From positions 312-64,311 of the forward strand of contig NZ_KZ679064.1 of assembly GCF_003024195.1 (NCBI RefSeq): DNA of 64,000 nt, given 5' to 3'. A model generated the notes under the pieces. The model was not told the DNA's origin and made no database searches. It saw nothing but the letters and a program-made list of their open reading frames with translations. Made by a program: the position numbers and the translations under genes. Each line of letters starts with the position of its first letter. Position 1 is the first letter of the stretch. Shown piece by piece: positions 25,975 through 33,945 of this stretch. Origin of the DNA: Streptomyces dioscori. GTDB lineage: Bacteria; Actinomycetota; Actinomycetes; Streptomycetales; Streptomycetaceae.

Positions 25975-27042
25975 CTACCGAGCGGAGCGCGTCTGCACGT
26001 ACTCGACGAGCCGGGTCAGCGCATCCGGGCTCATCGACGGCAGGACCCCGTGCCCAAGGTTGAACACATGCCCCTCAAGCCCCGCGGCGGCGTCCAGCAC
26101 CTCCTGGGCCTTCTGCTCCACGACCGAGGTGGGGGCGAAGAGGACAGCCGGATCCAGGTTCCCCTGGAGCGCCCGCCCGGGCCCGACCCGACGGGCGGCC
26201 TCGTCCAGCGGCACCCGCCAGTCGACGCCCACGACGTCCGCGCCCGCCTCCCCCATGAGCCCGAGCAGTTCCCCCGTACCCACACCGAAGTGGATGCGCG
26301 GGACGCCGTACGACTCGACGGCCCGGAAGACCTTCGCGGAGGCGGGCAGCACCGAGCGCCGGTAGTCGGCGGGGGCGAGGGCGCCGACCCAGGAGTCGAA
26401 GAGCTGGACGGCGGAGGCGCCCGCCTCGATCTGCACCTTCAGGAACGCGGCCGTGATGTCGGCGAGCCGGTCGAGCAGGTCGGCCCAGAGCTGCGGGTCG
26501 CCGTACATGAGCGACTTGGTGTGCTCGTGGTTGCGGGACGGGCCGCCCTCCACGAGGTAGCTCGCGAGGGTGAACGGCGCGCCCGCGAAACCGATGAGCG
26601 GGGTCGCACCCAGCTCACGGGTGAGCAGGCCCATCGCCTCGGTGACGTACCAGACGTCGTCCGGCGTCAGATCGCGCAGCTGGTCGAGGTCGGCGCGGGT
26701 GCGGATCGGGTTCGCGACGACGGGGCCCACGCCGGGCTTGATGTCCAGGTCGACACCGATGGCCTTCAGCGGTACGACGATGTCGCTGAAGTAGATCGCC
26801 GCGTCCACCTTGTGCCGGCGGACCGGCTGGAGGGTGATCTCGGCGACCAGCTCGGGCCGCATGCAGGACTCCAGCATGGGGATGCCCTCGCGCACCTTCA
26901 GGTACTCGGGCAGTGAGCGTCCGGCCTGCCGCATGAACCACACGGGCGTGTGCGGCACGGGTTCACGCCTGCACGCCTTGAGGAAGGCGGAGTCGTATGT
27001 CGCGGTCGGCTGCTGGCCCTTGGGGCGGTCAATGACGCTCAC
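25975..27042 (-). CDS. hemE: Uroporphyrinogen decarboxylase
   Basis: A 355-residue cytoplasmic enzyme from GTG 27042 that converts uroporphyrinogen III to coproporphyrinogen III. Signatures: PVWFMRQAGRSLPEYLKVR (first HemE motif), YFSDIVVPLKAIGVDLDI, GFAGAPFTLASYLVEGG and FNLGHGVLPSMSPDAL. It is transcribed away from the DUF3000 gene. It lies 5 kb from hemG-hemQ, so three heme genes share the region but not one operon. Confidence 0.96.
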   Translation of the reverse strand: MSVIDRPKGQQPTATYDSAFLKACRREPVPHTPVWFMRQAGRSLPEYLKVREGIPMLESCMRPELVAEITLQPVRRHKVDAAIYFSDIVVPLKAIGVDLDIKPGVGPVVANPIRTRADLDQLRDLTPDDVWYVTEAMGLLTRELGATPLIGFAGAPFTLASYLVEGGPSRNHEHTKSLMYGDPQLWADLLDRLADITAAFLKVQIEAGASAVQLFDSWVGALAPADYRRSVLPASAKVFRAVESYGVPRIHFGVGTGELLGLMGEAGADVVGVDWRVPLDEAARRVGPGRALQGNLDPAVLFAPTSVVEQKAQEVLDAAAGLEGHVFNLGHGVLPSMSPDALTRLVEYVQTRSAR

Positions 27043-27237
27043 GACGAAAAGTCTCGCACGGCCCGGAGGCACCCTGAGCCGGGGCCCGACGCGCGGGCGC
27101 CCCGACGCGTGCTCCGTCACGTATCGCCGCGAACCGGCGCGTTCGGGGGCGCTTTTCGGCAACGTCATCCGGACAGTGGTCCGGCGCACGGGTGTCTCTC
27201 CCTGCGCAAAGGCTCTGTTCCCCTTAATCTTCCCCGC

Positions 27238-27903
27238 ATGGCTGCGGCTCAGGGACGACTGTCGGACGGCGCTGGAATGGACGACCCGAAGGAGGGGGAA
27301 CGGGATGCGATGGAGGCGGCTCCGCTGCCTTTTCGAGCCGCCGTCGATGCGTTGAGGGCCGCGCGGTTGCGGCCGCAGATCGAGATCGATCCGACGAAGG
27401 CGCCGCGACGGCTCGCGCCGTTCGCGTACGCGCTGGAGGCCACCGTCGTCGACGGTGACGAGGATCTGGCGGACGGCCGGCTGATCCTGCTGCACGACCC
27501 GGCGGGGCACGACGCCTGGCAGGGCTCGTTCCGCATGGTGACGCTGGTCCGTGCGGAACTGGAGCCGGAGATGGCGTCCGATCCGCTGCTGCCCGAGGTC
27601 TGCTGGTCGTGGCTGACGGGTGCGCTGAAGGCTCGCGGGCTGTCGTACGGCGAGCCCAGCGGCACGGTCACCCGGGCCGGCTCGCACTACTTCGGCGGGT
27701 TGTCGGAGCGGCCCCCGGCGTCCCAGATCGAGATCCGGGCGTCCTGGACTCCGCGTGAGGGGTTGGGCGGGGTGCCCGACACCGCGTCGCATCTGGCTTC
27801 CTGGTGCGACCTTCTCGCCCAGATCGCGGGGCTGCCTCCGGCGGCGCCGGGCGATGCGTCCGTGGTGACGCTGCCGCAGCGGCGGGGGCCCCAGTCGCGC
27901 TGA
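27238..27903 (+). CDS. DUF3000 family protein
   Basis: A 221-residue protein from ATG 27238 (ATG 27277 after GGAATGG is a shorter option). The core (FRAAVDALRAARLRPQIEID, RLAPFAYALEATVVDG, GRLILLHDPAGHDAWQG, VTRAGSHYFGG, SQIEIRASWTP) is an actinobacterial family of unknown function, regularly placed beside hemE. No signal peptide or membrane segment. It is divergent from hemE with a 195-base gap holding both promoters. Confidence 0.88.
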   Translation: MAAAQGRLSDGAGMDDPKEGERDAMEAAPLPFRAAVDALRAARLRPQIEIDPTKAPRRLAPFAYALEATVVDGDEDLADGRLILLHDPAGHDAWQGSFRMVTLVRAELEPEMASDPLLPEVCWSWLTGALKARGLSYGEPSGTVTRAGSHYFGGLSERPPASQIEIRASWTPREGLGGVPDTASHLASWCDLLAQIAGLPPAAPGDASVVTLPQRRGPQSR

Positions 27904-28306
27904 GCGCTTAGCGCTCCGCGCGACGGGCCGGATTTTGTCCGCGGGCTCGTCGTGGCTGGTCGCGCAGTTCCCCGCGCCCCTTTAGGGGGCTCATCTGAAG
28001 CCGTGCCTCTTGCGAGGTGCGGCTTCCGTCGTGTTCTGAGGGGCGTCGTCAACCCTCGGTCCGGCCTCCCCCTTCCGGGGCGCCTCTGAAGGGTGGCCTG
28101 CCGCGCCCGCGCCCCGAGCGCGCCCCCGCGACCCTCTCGCGCACCCCCGAACCACCCGCGGCCTGCACGAAAACACGTTTGCCCTTTTATCGATACGACC
28201 ACTTTCGGCCTCGTATCGAAGCGGAGCGGACTCGTTTCGATCTTCGGATGATCGATCGTGCGTCCGAATTGCACGCATTATTACTCACCAAATCGTGATC
28301 ATTCTC
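27904..28306. other. Intergenic region upstream of whiI
   Basis: No gene is supported here. It contains an inverted copy of the 19-bp element at 27962-27980 followed by a short C-run. From ~28180 it turns markedly A/T-richer (for example GCATTATTACTCACCAAATC), unlike the rest of the window, as expected of a regulated developmental promoter region. Confidence 0.6.
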
Positions 28307-28334
28307 TAAAGGCGGACGGGTTTGATGCCGAAGA
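28307..28334 (+). promoter_or_regulatory. Putative sigma-WhiG-dependent promoter of whiI
   Basis: TAAA at 28307-28310 and GCCGAAGA at 28327-28334 are separated by 16 bases. This matches the known WhiG consensus (TAAA, 15-16 bp, GCCGATAA) at all four -35 and six of eight -10 positions. whiI is an established WhiG target in S. coelicolor and S. venezuelae. The predicted leader is ~70 bases to GTG 28414. Confidence 0.75.
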
Positions 28335-28413
28335 CCTCTGTGACCTTGAAAGCACGGTTCGTCCCGGCTTCATCCCCACAGCCGGTCCCCCGTCCCGCAC
28401 CCCAGGAGGCCTG

Positions 28414-29076
28414 GTGTCCGTTCTCCTTGAGCAGCCCGCAAGCCTGGTCGCCTACCGCCCGAACAAGCCGACCGCGATGGTGGTCGTGGCCGACCCCCGC
28501 GTGCGCTCCACCGTCACCCGCCACCTGTGGGCGCTCGGTGTTCGCGACGTGATCGAGGCTTCGTCCGTCGCGGAGGCTCGTCCCCGCATCGGCAACCCCC
28601 GCGACATCTGTGTCGCAGACGTCCATCTCCCCGACGGCTCCGGCCTCACCCTCCTGTCCGAAACCCGCGCCGCGGGCTGGCCGAACGGCCTGGCCCTGTC
28701 CGCCGCCGACGACATCGGCGCCGTACGCAACGCCCTCGCGGGCGGCGTCAAGGGCTACGTCGTCACCGGCACCCGTACGAACGTCGGGCTTCCCACCCGG
28801 CCGGGCGTCGCCCCCATCGGCTCGGCAGCCGCCCGTATGCACCGCCGCCCCCCGGGTTCCCCGAGCCACCCGGGCGGCTACCGCGAGCTGTCCGGCCGAG
28901 AGGTCGAGGTGCTCCGGCTGGTGGCGGAAGGCCAGTCGAACAAGGCCATCGGTGTCTCGATGGGCCTGTCCGCGCTGACCGTCAAGAGCCACCTCGCCCG
29001 CATCGCCCGCAAGCTCGGCACGGGTGACCGCGCCGGCATGGTGGCGGTGGCCCTGCGCACGGGAATCATCCACTGA
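28414..29076 (+). CDS. whiI: Sporulation response regulator WhiI (atypical)
   Basis: 220 residues from GTG 28414, with AGGAGG at 28404-28409; this equals the known WhiI length. The receiver domain (residues ~20-130) keeps an Asp at the usual acceptor place (Asp69 in VADVHLP). It has only one acidic residue at the first site (Asp27 in VVVADPRV) and has Thr in place of the conserved Lys (GYVVTGT), so the phosphorylation pocket is degenerate. The LuxR-type HTH is at ~155-215 (ELSGREVEVLRLVAEGQSNK, LTVKSHLARIARKLG). WhiI pairs with BldM to switch on late sporulation genes. Synteny (hemE-DUF3000-whiI-rnd) agrees with S. coelicolor SCO6029 as I recall it. Confidence 0.9.
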   Translation: MSVLLEQPASLVAYRPNKPTAMVVVADPRVRSTVTRHLWALGVRDVIEASSVAEARPRIGNPRDICVADVHLPDGSGLTLLSETRAAGWPNGLALSAADDIGAVRNALAGGVKGYVVTGTRTNVGLPTRPGVAPIGSAAARMHRRPPGSPSHPGGYRELSGREVEVLRLVAEGQSNKAIGVSMGLSALTVKSHLARIARKLGTGDRAGMVAVALRTGIIH

Positions 29077-29183
29077 CCCCCGCCGAAACCATCCCCTCCG
29101 CCTGAACCGGATCCTCCCCTCCGCACGAACCAGGACGCTCGACTGATGCAGGATTCACCGGCCTGACTGGTTTACGACCCTCT

Positions 29184-29219
29184 GACGCCCGTCGACGGAA
29201 CGTTCCGTCGACGGGCGTC
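29184..29219. terminator. Perfect 36-bp palindrome between whiI and rnd
   Basis: The arms 29184-29201 and 29202-29219 are exact reverse complements with no spacer. The palindrome lies 108 bases after whiI and 25 bases before the rnd start, and is followed by TGTCAT rather than a T-run. It is most simply a whiI terminator. Confidence 0.75.
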
Positions 29220-29244
29220 TGTCATACACAGATACCCTTGACAG

Positions 29245-30531
29245 GTGACCGACGCCCAAGAGACCGCAGCAGACAGCTCACTGCGAACCACCGGAGGCGC
29301 TCCTCCGGACGACGTCGAACCGGCGCCGATCCCCTTGCTGGAGCCCCGCGACGGAATTCCGCCGGTGATCACCGACGAGGACGCCCTCGCCGAGATGATC
29401 GCCGCGTTCGCGGCGGGCACCGGCCCCGTCGCCGTCGACGCCGAGCGGGCGTCCGGCTACCGCTACGGGCAGCGCGCCTATCTGGTGCAGCTGCGCCGCG
29501 AGGGCGCGGGGTCCGCGCTCATCGACCCCGTCGCCTGCCCCGACCTGTCGGGCCTCGGCGAGGCGCTCTCCGGAGTGGAGTGGGTGCTGCACGCGGCCAC
29601 CCAGGACCTGCCGTGTCTGCGGGAGATAGGTATGGTCCCCAGCCGCCTGTTCGACACCGAGCTGGCCGGCCGGCTGGCCGGGTTCCCGCGGGTCGGGCTC
29701 GGCGCGATGGTCGAGGGCGTCCTGGGCTTCGTACTGGAGAAGGGGCACTCGGCCGTCGACTGGTCGACCCGCCCGCTGCCCGAGCCGTGGCTGCGCTACG
29801 CCGCGCTCGACGTGGAGCTGCTCGTCGACCTGCGGGACGCTCTGGAGAAGGAGCTGGACCGGCAGGGCAAGCTGGAGTGGGCCCGCGAGGAGTTCGACGC
29901 GATCGCCTCGGCACCGCCGCCGGAGCCCCGCAAGGACCCGTGGCGCCGTACGTCGGGCATGCACAAGGTGCGCCGCCGCCGGCAGATGGCCGTCGTACGG
30001 GAGCTGTGGGAGACCCGGGACCGGGCCGCGCGCCGCCGGGACATCTCGCCGGGCAAGATCCTCGGCGACGGGGCGATCGTCGAGGCCGCGCTGGCCGTAC
30101 CGGCCAATGTGCACGCGCTCGCCGCGCTGAACGGCTTCGGGCACCGCATGGGCCGGCGCCAGCTGGATCAGTGGCAGGCGGCCGTCGACCGGGCGAAGGA
30201 ACTGCCCGACGCCGAGTTGCCGCAGCCGGGTCAGCCGCTCAACGGGCCGCCTCCGCCGCGTGCCTGGGCCGAGAAGGACCCGGCCGCCGCGGCGCGGCTG
30301 TCGGCGGCGCGGGCCGCGGTGTCCGCGCTGGCGGAGAGCCTGAACATGCCCCAGGAGAACCTGATCACTCCTGACACGGTTCGACGGGTCTGCTGGGAGC
30401 CGCCGGCCGCTCCGGACGCGGCGTCCGTCGCGGCTGCGCTCGCGGGGTACGGGGCTCGCGCTTGGCAGGTCGCGCAGGTCACGCCTGTGCTGGTTGCTGC
30501 GCTGGCTGTGAAGGCCAAGGCCAAGGAGTAG
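29245..30531 (+). CDS. rnd: Ribonuclease D
   Basis: A 428-residue 3'-5' exoribonuclease from GTG 29245. The DEDD exonuclease domain (residues ~55-215) shows VAVDAERASGYRYGQRAYLVQL-type motif I, LHAATQDLPCLREIG (motif II) and LRYAALDVELLVDLRDAL (motif III with Tyr). A first HRDC domain follows around residues 235-320, then a second helical domain to the C-terminus. The last residues are Lys/Ala-rich (VKAKAKE). Acts on tRNA 3' ends and other RNAs. Downstream of whiI on the same strand but separated by a palindrome. Confidence 0.92.
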   Translation: MTDAQETAADSSLRTTGGAPPDDVEPAPIPLLEPRDGIPPVITDEDALAEMIAAFAAGTGPVAVDAERASGYRYGQRAYLVQLRREGAGSALIDPVACPDLSGLGEALSGVEWVLHAATQDLPCLREIGMVPSRLFDTELAGRLAGFPRVGLGAMVEGVLGFVLEKGHSAVDWSTRPLPEPWLRYAALDVELLVDLRDALEKELDRQGKLEWAREEFDAIASAPPPEPRKDPWRRTSGMHKVRRRRQMAVVRELWETRDRAARRRDISPGKILGDGAIVEAALAVPANVHALAALNGFGHRMGRRQLDQWQAAVDRAKELPDAELPQPGQPLNGPPPPRAWAEKDPAAAARLSAARAAVSALAESLNMPQENLITPDTVRRVCWEPPAAPDAASVAAALAGYGARAWQVAQVTPVLVAALAVKAKAKE

Positions 30532-30610
30532 GGTCCGGGCCCTTGCAGGGGCGCCCCTTCGCCGTGGGTGGTGCGGAGGATTCGCGACTGACCGTCCGTT
30601 GTGGCTTGTC

Positions 30611-30629
30611 GCGCAGTTCCCCGCGCCCC
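30611..30629 (-). repeat. 19-bp GC-rich element (inverted copy)
   Basis: GCGCAGTTCCCCGCGCCCC lies between the convergent rnd and sugar-permease stops, followed by AGAGGCGCGG-AGCGCCTC, which can form a short hairpin. Confidence 0.8.
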
Positions 30630-30653
30630 TAGAGGCGCGGAGCGCCTCCCGGG

Positions 30654-31511
30654 CTACTTCGTCGCGCCCCTGGTGAAGCCGTTGTAGATGTAGCGCTGGA
30701 GGAACAGGAAGACCAGCAGGGTCGGGAGGATGACCAGGACCGCTCCTGCCGAGATGTTCTCCCAATGTGCTCCGAACGGGCCCTTGAAGCGGAACAGCGA
30801 CGTTGAGATCACGCCAAGATCCTCGGACGGCATGTAGAGGAACGGGATGTAGAAGTCGTTGTAGACGGTGATCCCCTTCACGATCACCACCGTCGCGATC
30901 GCGGGCTTCAGCAGCGGCAGGATGATCTTCCGGTAGATCGTGAAGGCGTTCGCGCCGTCGAGCCGGGCGGACTCGTCGAGGGAGACGGGGATCGACCGGA
31001 CGAACTGCAGGAAGATGTAGATCGAGACGATGTCCGTGCCCATGTAGAGCACGATGGGCGCCCAGCGGCTGTCGAACATGCCGAAGCTGTCGACGATCTG
31101 GAAGGTCGCCACCTGGGTGGTCACGCCGGGTACGAGCGTGGCGACCAGGAACAGTGCGACGACCAGCTTCCTGAAGCGGAAGGTGTAGCGGTCGATCGCG
31201 TACGCCGCCATCGACCCGATGATCACCGTGCCGGTGACGGAGAAGAGCAGGATGAACGCGGTGTTCCCGAACGCCGAGAGCATCCGGCCGTCCTGGAAGG
31301 CCGTCACGTAGTTGTCGAAGTTCAGCGGGTCGTCGGGGAGTTGCAGCGCCCCGCTGTCGTTCGCCATCTCCTCCTGCGATTTGAGGGAGGTCAGCAGGAC
31401 GACGAGGAGCGGCAGCAGGACGACCACGCTCGCGGCGATCAGTGACAGGTAGGTGAGGCTGCGGGCGATCCCACCGCGCGAGACGCGGGGCCTACGGCTC
31501 TCATGGCTCAT
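30654..31511 (-). CDS. Carbohydrate ABC transporter permease (MalG type)
   Basis: A 285-residue inner-membrane permease with six helices, starting at ATG 31511, where ATGA overlaps the previous gene's stop. The EAA loop for ATPase contact is IPVSLDESARLDGANAFTIY. It is the last gene of the solute-binding/MalF/MalG operon of a CUT1 importer. No ATPase is encoded nearby; in streptomycetes the shared ATPase MsiK usually serves such systems. The divergent beta-mannosidase gene suggests beta-mannobiose or manno-oligosaccharides as cargo. Confidence 0.92.
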   Translation of the reverse strand: MSHESRRPRVSRGGIARSLTYLSLIAASVVVLLPLLVVLLTSLKSQEEMANDSGALQLPDDPLNFDNYVTAFQDGRMLSAFGNTAFILLFSVTGTVIIGSMAAYAIDRYTFRFRKLVVALFLVATLVPGVTTQVATFQIVDSFGMFDSRWAPIVLYMGTDIVSIYIFLQFVRSIPVSLDESARLDGANAFTIYRKIILPLLKPAIATVVIVKGITVYNDFYIPFLYMPSEDLGVISTSLFRFKGPFGAHWENISAGAVLVILPTLLVFLFLQRYIYNGFTRGATK

Positions 31512-32458
31512 ACGAGGTCCACCTTGTCGTCCGGGACGAGGCGTCGCTGGACCCAGGTCACCGCGAGGATGATCAGGAGCAGGACGACCGCGGCCGCCGA
31601 GGCCAGCCCCGTCTTGTTGAACTGAAAGGCCAGTTTCACCGTCTGGATCACGAAGGTCTCCGTGCCGGTCGCGCCGCCGGTCATGATGAACGGCACCTCG
31701 AAGGCGGACAGCGAGCCGGAGATGGAGAGGATGACGGTCAGGCTGAGTACGGGCCTGATGCCGGGCGCGATGATGTACCGGAACTGGTGCCAGCGGTTCG
31801 CCCCGTCCAGTTCGGCGGCCTCGTACAGCTCCCCCGGGACGGACTGGATCGCGCCGAGGAACAGGACGAAGTTCAGGCCCAGGTAGCGCCAGACGGAGAC
31901 ACCCGCCAGCGAGACGTTCGCGGAGACCGGGGTGCCCAGCCAGGCGCGGTCGGAGTGGACGCCGAACAGGCTCAGCACCGAGTCGAGGGTGCCGCCGTCC
32001 TGGAAGAAGTAGAGGAAGACGAAACCGATCGCCACCCCGTTGATCAGATACGGGAAGAAGAGCACGCCCTTGAAGAAGTTCCGGAAGCGCACATTGAAGC
32101 TGAGGACCGTCGCGAAGTAGAGCGCGACGACGATCTGCACGACGGACGCGGCCAGGTAGTAGCCGCTCACGAAGAAGACCTCGAACAGCTCGGGGCGGGT
32201 GAAGAGTTCGACGTAGTTGCCCGCGCCCGTGTAGCTCAGCTCCGGGCTGACGCCGTCCCAGTCGGTGAAGCTGTACGCGACCATGTTGGCGACCGGCGCG
32301 TACGTGAACGTGATCAGCAGGACCAGCGGGGCGGCGAGGAACAGCCACGGGGTCAGGCCCCGCCGCAGACGCAGCCGGCGCGGGGCACGGGCGCGCGCCG
32401 GGCCGGCGGCGGGAGCGGTCTCCTTCGGCCGCGCCGCCTTCTCGGTCGTGTCCGTCAT
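31508..32458 (-). CDS. Carbohydrate ABC transporter permease (MalF type)
   Basis: A 316-residue permease from ATG 32458, overlapping the binding-protein stop by four bases (ATGA). After a ~40-residue Ala/Arg/Pro-rich cytoplasmic tail come six membrane helices (first GLTPWLFLAAPLVLLITFTY). The EAA motif is VPGELYEAAELDGANRWHQF. It pairs with the MalG-type subunit. The ATGA overlaps at both ends show tight translational coupling through the operon. Confidence 0.92.
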   Translation of the reverse strand: MTDTTEKAARPKETAPAAGPARARAPRRLRLRRGLTPWLFLAAPLVLLITFTYAPVANMVAYSFTDWDGVSPELSYTGAGNYVELFTRPELFEVFFVSGYYLAASVVQIVVALYFATVLSFNVRFRNFFKGVLFFPYLINGVAIGFVFLYFFQDGGTLDSVLSLFGVHSDRAWLGTPVSANVSLAGVSVWRYLGLNFVLFLGAIQSVPGELYEAAELDGANRWHQFRYIIAPGIRPVLSLTVILSISGSLSAFEVPFIMTGGATGTETFVIQTVKLAFQFNKTGLASAAAVVLLLIILAVTWVQRRLVPDDKVDLV

Positions 32459-33780
32459 CAGGACCCCGTGGACTTCCGCGCCTCTTCCCAGCGCTTGCCG
32501 AGGTCGCCGAGGAAGTCGTCGAGGCTGCCCTTCCTGGCGCCGCGGGCCAGGTCGACGAGGTCCTGGCGGTAGTCGGGCTTCCAGAGGCCGACCTCCGACT
32601 CGTTGTCGATCTCCTTGACCTCCGCGCCCTTCGCGTCGTCGAGTTCGATGAGCTGTACGTCCGCGTCCTCGTACGGCTGCAGCACCTCGGGCAGCGGGGT
32701 GCCCTTGACCGGGGAGACGGTCAGGTTGTCGGCCGCGTAACCGGACTTGTCGGTGAACCAGTCGACCCAGGCGCGGGCCGCCGCCTTGTGGTCGGAGTTG
32801 ATGTTGACGGCCTGGTTGTAGTCGGGCGACATGGTCGCGCAGAACCTGCCGTCCCGCTGGGCCGGGAAAGGCATGAAGCCGATGTCGTCCGGGTTCGCGC
32901 CGGCCTGTTTCGCCGCCGCCCGGAACTGGGTGATCGCCCAGGAGCCGAGCCACATCGTGGCGATGTCGCCCTTGGCCAACTTGGGCTTGGAGGCTTCCCA
33001 GTTGGTGGTCGTCGGGTCCTTCTCGATCAGTCCGCCGCGCACGATGTCGTACAGCAGGGTGTCGGCGACGCGCAGGTCCTCGCCCTTCGCCCACGGGTCG
33101 CCCCCGGCGAGACGGGACGTGGCCTGCGGGTCGCAGCTGACCGCGCCGTCCATGTACGTCCACTGCGTCAGCGGCCACATGTCCTTGAAGTTCGTGTAGT
33201 ACGGGATCGCGTCGGTCTTCGCTTTGACGGCCTTGAGACCGGCGACGAACTCGGCCGGTGTGGTGGGCCAGTCGGTGATCCCGGCGTCCTTCCAGACCCG
33301 CTTGTTGTAGAGGAAGCCGGGGAGGGCTCCCATCGGGCTCTGTCCGTAGACCTTGCCGTCGACCGTGGTGAAGTCGGTGAACAGGTACTTCTTCGCGCGG
33401 TCGGTCTCGGCGCCGAGGGACGCGAAGAACCTGGGGTAGTCGTTCTTCTTGATCACGGCGGGGATCATCAGCACATCGCCGTAGTTCTCGGTGTTCATCC
33501 GGATCTTGACCTCGCCCTCGTAGTCCGTGAGGGCGTCGAACTCGACCTCGACCTTCGGATAGGTCTTGTTGAATTCGGCCGCGTATTTCTTCATCGTGCC
33601 GTCCTGCACGAGGTCGGTCCGGTGGGTGAGGACGGTGATCGTGCCGGACACCTTGGCCGGGTCGTCGGGCGCCTCGGCGTCCGCGCCCTTCGACGTGCCT
33701 CCGCTTCCGGTACAGCCCGCGGCCAGCAGCGCGGCGGCGAGGAGGCTTCCGGCGATCTTCGTGCGGTGGTTCATCTTCAC
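32458..33780 (-). CDS. Extracellular sugar-binding lipoprotein (CUT1 solute-binding protein)
   Basis: A 440-residue lipoprotein with lipobox LLAAGC (Cys near residue 23). It has the MalE-type fold: SGTITVLTHRTDLVQDG, VYGQSPMGALPGFLYNKRVWKDAG, WPTTPAEFVAGLKAVKAKTD and AWVDWFTDKSGYAADN. It binds the transported sugar outside the cell. It is the first gene of the importer operon, 165 bases from the divergent beta-mannosidase gene, with an operator at 33845-33858. Sugar identity (beta-mannosides) is inferred from context. Confidence 0.9.
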   Translation of the reverse strand: MKMNHRTKIAGSLLAAALLAAGCTGSGGTSKGADAEAPDDPAKVSGTITVLTHRTDLVQDGTMKKYAAEFNKTYPKVEVEFDALTDYEGEVKIRMNTENYGDVLMIPAVIKKNDYPRFFASLGAETDRAKKYLFTDFTTVDGKVYGQSPMGALPGFLYNKRVWKDAGITDWPTTPAEFVAGLKAVKAKTDAIPYYTNFKDMWPLTQWTYMDGAVSCDPQATSRLAGGDPWAKGEDLRVADTLLYDIVRGGLIEKDPTTTNWEASKPKLAKGDIATMWLGSWAITQFRAAAKQAGANPDDIGFMPFPAQRDGRFCATMSPDYNQAVNINSDHKAAARAWVDWFTDKSGYAADNLTVSPVKGTPLPEVLQPYEDADVQLIELDDAKGAEVKEIDNESEVGLWKPDYRQDLVDLARGARKGSLDDFLGDLGKRWEEARKSTGS

Positions 33781-33844
33781 CAGCTCCGTTCAGGGACGGA
33801 TGAGCACGAGGGGGATGGCTGGTTCCGCACTCTGACAGCCGTTA

Positions 33845-33858
33845 CTAAACCGGTAAAG
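33845..33858. promoter_or_regulatory. LacI-type operator, importer side (CTAAACCGGTAAAG)
   Basis: A 14-bp near-palindrome centred on CCGG, 65 bases upstream of the importer's first gene. It matches the second site at 33924-33937 at 12 of 14 positions. LacI-family regulators typically bind such 14-bp CG-centred palindromes. The local LacI gene at 36423 is the likely regulator. Confidence 0.65.
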
Positions 33859-33923
33859 TCCTTATTTCGCCAAGGATCGAGAGGCATTACTACCGCCTTT
33901 GCCACCGTCCGGTCAGCATTGAC

Positions 33924-33937
33924 CTATACCGGTTTAG
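33924..33937. promoter_or_regulatory. LacI-type operator, beta-mannosidase side (CTATACCGGTTTAG)
   Basis: A 14-bp palindrome with a single mismatched pair, centred 79 bases from the other site. It ends at the first bases of the ribosome site (AGGAG, 33936-33940), 9 bases before the beta-mannosidase start, so binding would block transcription entering the gene. Confidence 0.68.
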
Positions 33938-33945
33938 GAGTGCGC

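Noticed and set aside
25975..27792. A longer hemE reading through to 27792
   Set aside because: The extension is antisense to the DUF3000 gene and to the shared promoter gap; GTG 27042 gives the normal 355-residue HemE.
32788..33945. N-terminal extension of the beta-mannosidase into the importer gene
   Set aside because: It is antisense to the binding-protein gene and crosses the operator region; AGGAG plus ATG 33946 give a normal GH2 N-terminus.
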